From Muribaculum sp. (GTDB taxonomy: Bacteria; Bacillota; Clostridia; Lachnospirales; Lachnospiraceae): a stretch of 16,261 nt of DNA. Positions 13,122-16,261 of this stretch are shown in pieces (the stretch's first letter is position 1; each line of letters starts with the position of its first letter). The position numbers and the translations under genes are program-made. The DNA lies in contig JAMPHH010000001.1 of NCBI GenBank assembly GCA_023663505.1, forward strand, positions 142,909 through 159,169, read 5' to 3'. Under the pieces are notes generated by a model. The model was not told where the DNA came from. It did not search any database and saw only the letters and a list, made by a program, of their open reading frames with translations.

Positions 13122-14057
13122 ATGTTTCAGTATTCTGTGGCACAATGGCTGTTTATCTTTTATTTCTATTGTCTGTTCGGCTGGTGCTTTGAATCCACCT
13201 ATGTGTCGATTCGGGAGAAGCGTCCGGTGAACAGGGGCTTTATGCGCGGACCGTTCCTGCCGTTGTACGGAAGCGGTGCTGTCATGATGCTGTTGGTATC
13301 GTCGCCCTTTCAGGGTATGGATTTCCCGTGGAATGTTATATGGACGTATCTGGCGGGCTGCGTTGGCGCGACCGCTTTAGAGTATGTGACGGGGGTGGTC
13401 ATGGAGGCACTTTTTAAGGTGCGGTATTGGGATTACTCCAAGGAGCCCTTTAATTTTCAGGGGCATATATGCCTAAGCTCCACACTTGCGTGGGGGCTTT
13501 TGACAGTGATTATGACTTCGTGGGTGCATCGCCCTGTGGAGCATATGATGCTCATGATTCCGGGGACGGTGCTTTCCGGTGTGACGTTTGTATTAACGGC
13601 ATGTATCGGGGCGGACTTTGCACTTTCCTTCAAGGCTGCTATGGACTTGCGGGATATTTTGGTCAAGCTGGAGCAGATACGGGAGGAAGCGGCGCATGTG
13701 CAGAAGCGCGTGGACGTGATCATCGCGCTGACCAACGAGGATTTGGCGAAGCGTAAGGAGGAGCTTTTGGATAATCTGGATAATCTGGAGGAGAAGTTTG
13801 CAAAGCTTAAGAGACTGGCACAGACCAGCCCTGAGACCTATCAGGACGGGGTCAGGGAGGAGTTGTCTGAGCTTCGGGAGAGGTATCGGGTGTACCGCGC
13901 CGACAAGGAGCGTCTCCAAGGGACAAGGGATTTCTTTCAGAGGGGTATCCTTCGCTCCCACCCTTCCATGATGTCACAAAGGTTTGGGGAGTCCTTGCGG
14001 GAGCTGCAGGAGAGACTGGAGCAGGAGATCGCGGAGAGACGGAGGGAGAAGCGGTAG
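13122..14057 (+). CDS. PF06541-type membrane protein (putative ABC transporter permease) with coiled-coil tail
   Basis: 311 aa. Five hydrophobic helices occupy about residues 5-175. The family hallmark is present: FYCLFGWCFESTYVSI, then RPVNRGFMRGPFLPLYG, and later GATALEYVTGVVMEALF with RYWDYS and GHICLSSTLAWG. The last 135 residues are a long charged coiled coil (LEQIREEAAHVQKR, LDNLDNLEEKFAKLKRL, ELSELRERYRVYRADKERL). The name as a permease comes from the domain family and is not supported by a nucleotide-binding partner here. GGAG (13111-13114) is seven nt before ATG 13122. The 10-nt gap from ylmH indicates one operon. Confidence 0.85.
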   Translation: MFQYSVAQWLFIFYFYCLFGWCFESTYVSIREKRPVNRGFMRGPFLPLYGSGAVMMLLVSSPFQGMDFPWNVIWTYLAGCVGATALEYVTGVVMEALFKVRYWDYSKEPFNFQGHICLSSTLAWGLLTVIMTSWVHRPVEHMMLMIPGTVLSGVTFVLTACIGADFALSFKAAMDLRDILVKLEQIREEAAHVQKRVDVIIALTNEDLAKRKEELLDNLDNLEEKFAKLKRLAQTSPETYQDGVREELSELRERYRVYRADKERLQGTRDFFQRGILRSHPSMMSQRFGESLRELQERLEQEIAERRREKR

Positions 14058-14072
14058 TGGGAATTAGGAGGA

Positions 14073-14159
14073 TAGATTGAAAAATCATAGATTTTTCAAT
14101 CAGAAATTTGTGCTTGCGCCCAAATTTCCGGATTGCGGCAAGAATGGGGATTAGGTTGA
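14073..14159. repeat. compound hairpin repeat, copy B
   Basis: About 87 bp, nearly identical to 1933-2020. Hairpin one has the same 11-bp arms and ATA loop. Hairpin two has arms GAAATTTG/CAAATTTC around TGC-TTGC-GCC. The trailing part carries AAGAATGGGGATTAGGTTGA. Differences from copy A are a few substitutions and one indel. Confidence 0.85.
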
Positions 14160-14224
14160 AAAATAAATTTTTCACAAACGAATTTATTCGTTTTGCGAAT
14201 ATTGTGCCTGCGGCTCAAATTCGC
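14154..14224. repeat. second, diverged unit of the compound repeat
   Basis: Directly after copy B: TGAAAAA/TTTTTCA (14157-14163 and 14168-14174), AAACGAAT/ATTCGTTT (14176-14183 and 14186-14193), then GCGAAT-a-TTG-t-GCC, loop TGC, GGC-t-CAA-ATTCGC (14195-14224). The core TTGTGC(C/T)TG..GC.CAA is shared with copies A and B. The outer arms differ but stay complementary, which suggests the structure is selected. Confidence 0.7.
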
Positions 14225-14248
14225 TTATGGAAAGGCATGGTTATTGAT

Positions 14249-14668
14249 ATGAAACATTTTGGGAGATTCATCTTGTTGTCTATTGGGTTGACATTTTTAA
14301 TTTTATGTATTACAGGTTGTACTAAAGAGGCATCTCTATTAGAATTTTCTTTCAGCAATAGTGAGAAAGCGGAATTTAATGACGCAAAAAGCCTATTCTT
14401 CCATGGAGAAAAGGATTTGGTTAAATTAGATTCCATTTTAAAAATAGAAGATGGTGAGATAACAATACAGGTAAGTGATGCAGAAAATAATGATGTTATA
14501 TGGAGCAATACATTTTCTGATGATGAGAAGTTCGTGATAGAGCTTAGCGATATTCGTAGAGATTCTGAATATGTCTTGTCTGTTAAAGCAGAGGAAACCA
14601 CAAAGGTTCATTTGGTGATGACTTCTGACGAAAAGCTTGCAAAGAAAGTAGAAAAACCAAGCAGGTAA
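14249..14668 (+). CDS. small lipoprotein
   Basis: 139 aa from ATG 14249. A lipoprotein signal is clear: MKHFGRFILLSIGLTFLIL then CITGC, with Cys24 as the lipid-bearing residue. The mature part (KEASLLEFSFSNSEKAEF, KIEDGEITIQVSDAENNDV, ELSDIRRDSEYVLSVKAEE) is strand-rich and looks like a small beta-sandwich. AAGG lies 13 nt upstream, rather far, while ATG 14237 is too close to it. The frame remains open upstream into the repeat element to 14108, but that part is structured repeat and not believable as protein. AT-richer than ylmH and its partner. Function unknown; extracellular face of the membrane. Confidence 0.7.
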   Translation: MKHFGRFILLSIGLTFLILCITGCTKEASLLEFSFSNSEKAEFNDAKSLFFHGEKDLVKLDSILKIEDGEITIQVSDAENNDVIWSNTFSDDEKFVIELSDIRRDSEYVLSVKAEETTKVHLVMTSDEKLAKKVEKPSR

Positions 14669-14676
14669 ATTAGGGC

Positions 14677-14705
14677 TTGACAGTACAGGAGAAATGGTTT
14701 ATTAT
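14677..14705 (+). promoter_or_regulatory. strong promoter
   Basis: TTGACA (14677-14682), a 17-bp spacer, TATTAT (14700-14705). Predicted start is about 14711-14713. It would drive the ORF at 14718 (almost leaderless) and the gene at 14941. Confidence 0.75.
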
Positions 14706-14717
14706 CATAAATAAGAA

Positions 14718-14993
14718 ATGGGTTTTCACCGTACATCTTGTTACGGCTTGCTCGTTTCTTTTTTTATTGTGTTTTTCTTGCGGTTTTCTTCAAATGTCGG
14801 ATTATATGCTATTTGGATTAGCTTTGGTATTGCAGAAGATTATGCAGGAAATTTTGATGGATTTGCGCATGTGTCTGTGGTAAGATGTAAGATAACAGTG
14901 AAGCATTCAACAATTTGTACTTATAAGGGAGATAACGTATATGGGAATTTTCACAAAAGCGGAGCATGCCGCAGAGGGGCAGTTAGTGCTTAA
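14718..14993 (+). CDS. doubtful small ORF with a hydrophobic segment
   Basis: 91 aa (MGFHRTSCYGLLVSFFIVFF...), with one hydrophobic helix and no ribosome site. It begins only about six nt after the predicted transcription start and overlaps the next gene by 53 bp. The middle part (LYAIWISFGIAEDYAGNFDGF) looks protein-like. An overlapping frame (14677-14883) is also open, so the region may hold a decayed gene. Either a leaderless membrane peptide, a remnant, or chance. Confidence 0.25.
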   Translation: MGFHRTSCYGLLVSFFIVFFLRFSSNVGLYAIWISFGIAEDYAGNFDGFAHVSVVRCKITVKHSTICTYKGDNVYGNFHKSGACRRGAVSA

Positions 14994-15726
14994 GGATATT
15001 CGGTATCCGATCACGAAGACGTATCTGTCGGCTGCATATCAGGACATGGAACTTATCCTGTACATAGAGGTGTGGGCAAAAACGGAAGACAGCAATGTGG
15101 AATATGAAATGCGTTCAGCCCATTTATATCATAATAATGGCTTTAACACACATGTCTCCGGCTTCAATGAGCTAAAGGGCAAGAGATTTGTCTGGAAGGG
15201 TGAATACAATGAATACGGTGAGGAAGCAGGGAACCTGTGCGTGCAGGAGCATGAGGCGGTAAGAGAGGGGATCATCGAGGTGTTGGCTGTGGAAGACGGG
15301 CAGTTTACCTTCAAATGGAGCGGTAAGGCTGATGTGGGCTGGAGCAGAAAATATGGCGATAAAGTTCCATTTGAAACAATTTTCACGGCGGATATCCCTG
15401 ATGCGGTGGATTATACTTTAGACGCTTTTCAGTCCACGACAATGCTGATAGACAGTGAGACGCAGCTCGAGCTGTTAAATCTGCAGGAATTCAACCAAGA
15501 GGTCGAGAGGGTGTCTGAAAACAGAGCTTGGGAGAGCTTTAATACGGTGTTAAGGTTTAAGCTGACGCACAAGGGGACGGAGTATCTCGGCGAGGTGGTG
15601 TTTACCAACGGGAAAAATAATTTTGAGCTGAGTATAGATAAAGCTTGTCCCAAGAGGGTAGAGTTCGTGGGTGTTGACTTTAATTTGAGGGCAAAATATG
15701 AGATGTTTTCCTTCAGCATCTCGTGA
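14941..15726 (+). CDS. unrecognised beta-rich protein
   Basis: 261 aa, soluble and acidic, without signal peptide or membrane helix. AAGGGAG (14925-14931) is nine nt before ATG 14941. The sequence alternates short strands (MELILYIEVWAKTED, FVWKGEYNEYGEEAGN, IIEVLAVEDGQFTFKWSG) with turns, and ends KRVEFVGVDFNLRAKYEMF. No family is recognised. The clustering with small orphan acidic genes makes an immunity or accessory role possible (inference only). Confidence 0.65.
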   Translation: MGIFTKAEHAAEGQLVLKDIRYPITKTYLSAAYQDMELILYIEVWAKTEDSNVEYEMRSAHLYHNNGFNTHVSGFNELKGKRFVWKGEYNEYGEEAGNLCVQEHEAVREGIIEVLAVEDGQFTFKWSGKADVGWSRKYGDKVPFETIFTADIPDAVDYTLDAFQSTTMLIDSETQLELLNLQEFNQEVERVSENRAWESFNTVLRFKLTHKGTEYLGEVVFTNGKNNFELSIDKACPKRVEFVGVDFNLRAKYEMFSFSIS

Positions 15727-15731
15727 TTCTC

Positions 15732-15779
15732 GCGGGCAATGAGCCGAGTCAATGCAGTTGACTTTGTTACATTGCCCGC
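15732..15779. repeat. nested hairpin between genes
   Basis: Ten-bp perfect arms GCGGGCAATG (15732-15741) and CATTGCCCGC (15770-15779) enclose a second hairpin AGTCAA (15747-15752)/TTGACT (15758-15763). The element lacks a T-tract. Its arms resemble GCAAGCAATGAG...TGCTTGCATGA at 12255-12281, suggesting one family of intergenic repeats. Confidence 0.7.
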
Positions 15780-15813
15780 ATGACTCTGGGCTAATAATAT
15801 GAGGAGAAATGTG

Positions 15814-16203
15814 ATGGTGAGCGAACAAGAGGCAGAACAGTTGGCTGAGCCTGTTGTGAAGGAGGTTGTAAACTGTATTGCGGAAAAACGTTACGCCGAC
15901 ATTGGAAAATACGCCCAATTTAACGGGTTGTCATTGTCCGTTTTGGCGGAAGTAATCGAGGGATATTTGGAGCTGAACGGGCTTCCTTATATGGACTGCT
16001 TTGGTGTTCCGTGTACGTTTCAGCCTCAGTGGTATGAATATCATCAGCTTAAATGCTATGTATATAATGACGGGAGCGGTTTTCATGCAGACTATGACCT
16101 GAGCACGGACGGGGAATTAAATGACCTGACCTTGCAGATGGAATTTCTATTCACGGAATCAGGCGGGGTGGTCGCTGCAATCTCGGACGTCCATGTAATG
16201 TAA
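15814..16203 (+). CDS. small acidic protein, possibly DUF7668-like
   Basis: 129 aa from ATG 15814, with GAGGAG (15801-15806) seven nt upstream; ATG 15799 overlaps that site and is unlikely. The N-terminal helix (EQEAEQLAEPVVKEVVNCI) is followed by EKRYADIGKYAQ, a second helical part ending VIEGYLELNGLPYMDCFG, then strands (LKCYVYNDGSGFHADYDL, DLTLQMEFLF) and AAISDVHVM at the end. This order recalls DUF7668 proteins, but I cannot confirm it. No signal peptide. The last 58 bp of the window hold no visible gene. Confidence 0.7.
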   Translation: MVSEQEAEQLAEPVVKEVVNCIAEKRYADIGKYAQFNGLSLSVLAEVIEGYLELNGLPYMDCFGVPCTFQPQWYEYHQLKCYVYNDGSGFHADYDLSTDGELNDLTLQMEFLFTESGGVVAAISDVHVM

Positions 16204-16261
16204 CACGGGGTACGGAGTGATTTTTCGTTGTCTGCTGAAATTAACTTAATGACATTGATTC

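Noticed and set aside
14108..14248. N-terminal extension of the lipoprotein ORF
   Set aside because: It runs through the structured repeat and would bury the lipoprotein signal sequence.
14677..14883. 68-aa ORF starting at TTG 14677
   Set aside because: The TTG is the first part of a TTGACA -35 box, so it would not be transcribed from that promoter; no ribosome site.

Overview
The window looks like a Clostridia chromosome, most likely Lachnospiraceae. This rests on AGGAGG-type ribosome binding sites, frequent extended -10 promoters, a class II tRNA-Leu without encoded CCA, and protein families common in that group (YcxB-like, DUF6056, YlmH, PF06541, CobW fused to a TIGR03943-type domain). 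All supported genes are on the + strand. The assignment is inferred from gene content, not from a marker gene.

Layout. (1) 1-412: gene-free leader with hairpins and a 29-bp direct repeat. (2) 413-3214: a YcxB-like membrane protein and a DUF6056 polytopic protein, separated by a structured repeat. (3) 3342-3425: tRNA-Leu(AAG) with its own promoter and terminator. (4) About 3640-7019: an AT-richer accessory block that looks like an island beside the tRNA. It holds a tandemly duplicated small gene (one copy apparently frameshifted), an internally deleted gene remnant, a DUF2625 protein, a run of ATGA-coupled genes ending in a frameshifted gene, and a type III toxin-antitoxin locus (RNA antitoxin, terminator, ToxN/AbiQ-superfamily toxin). 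(5) 7060-12130: a small unknown protein followed by a metal-handling group: a His-rich CobW/G3E GTPase, a CobW-TIGR03943 fusion, a polytopic membrane protein and a ZIP transporter. (6) 12347-14057: YlmH and a PF06541 membrane protein with a coiled-coil tail. (7) 14249-16203: a lipoprotein and further small orphan proteins resembling accessory or immunity-type genes.

How the parts work together. The toxin at 6540-7019 should be held by a pseudoknotted RNA made from 6440-6500, with the terminator at 6500-6524 limiting toxin expression. The metal group suggests zinc (or similar) uptake by the ZIP protein and intracellular delivery by the two GTPases. Structured non-coding repeats recur between genes (1933-2020, 14073-14224, 7098-7170, 8937-8995, 12255-12320, 15732-15779). 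They often end just before a start codon and share a GAAATGGRGATTA-like word.

The strongest unusual signals are the type III TA locus, an upstream second pseudoknot-like element, the covarying compound repeats, and a slippery T TTT TTG heptamer directly before an in-frame stop.
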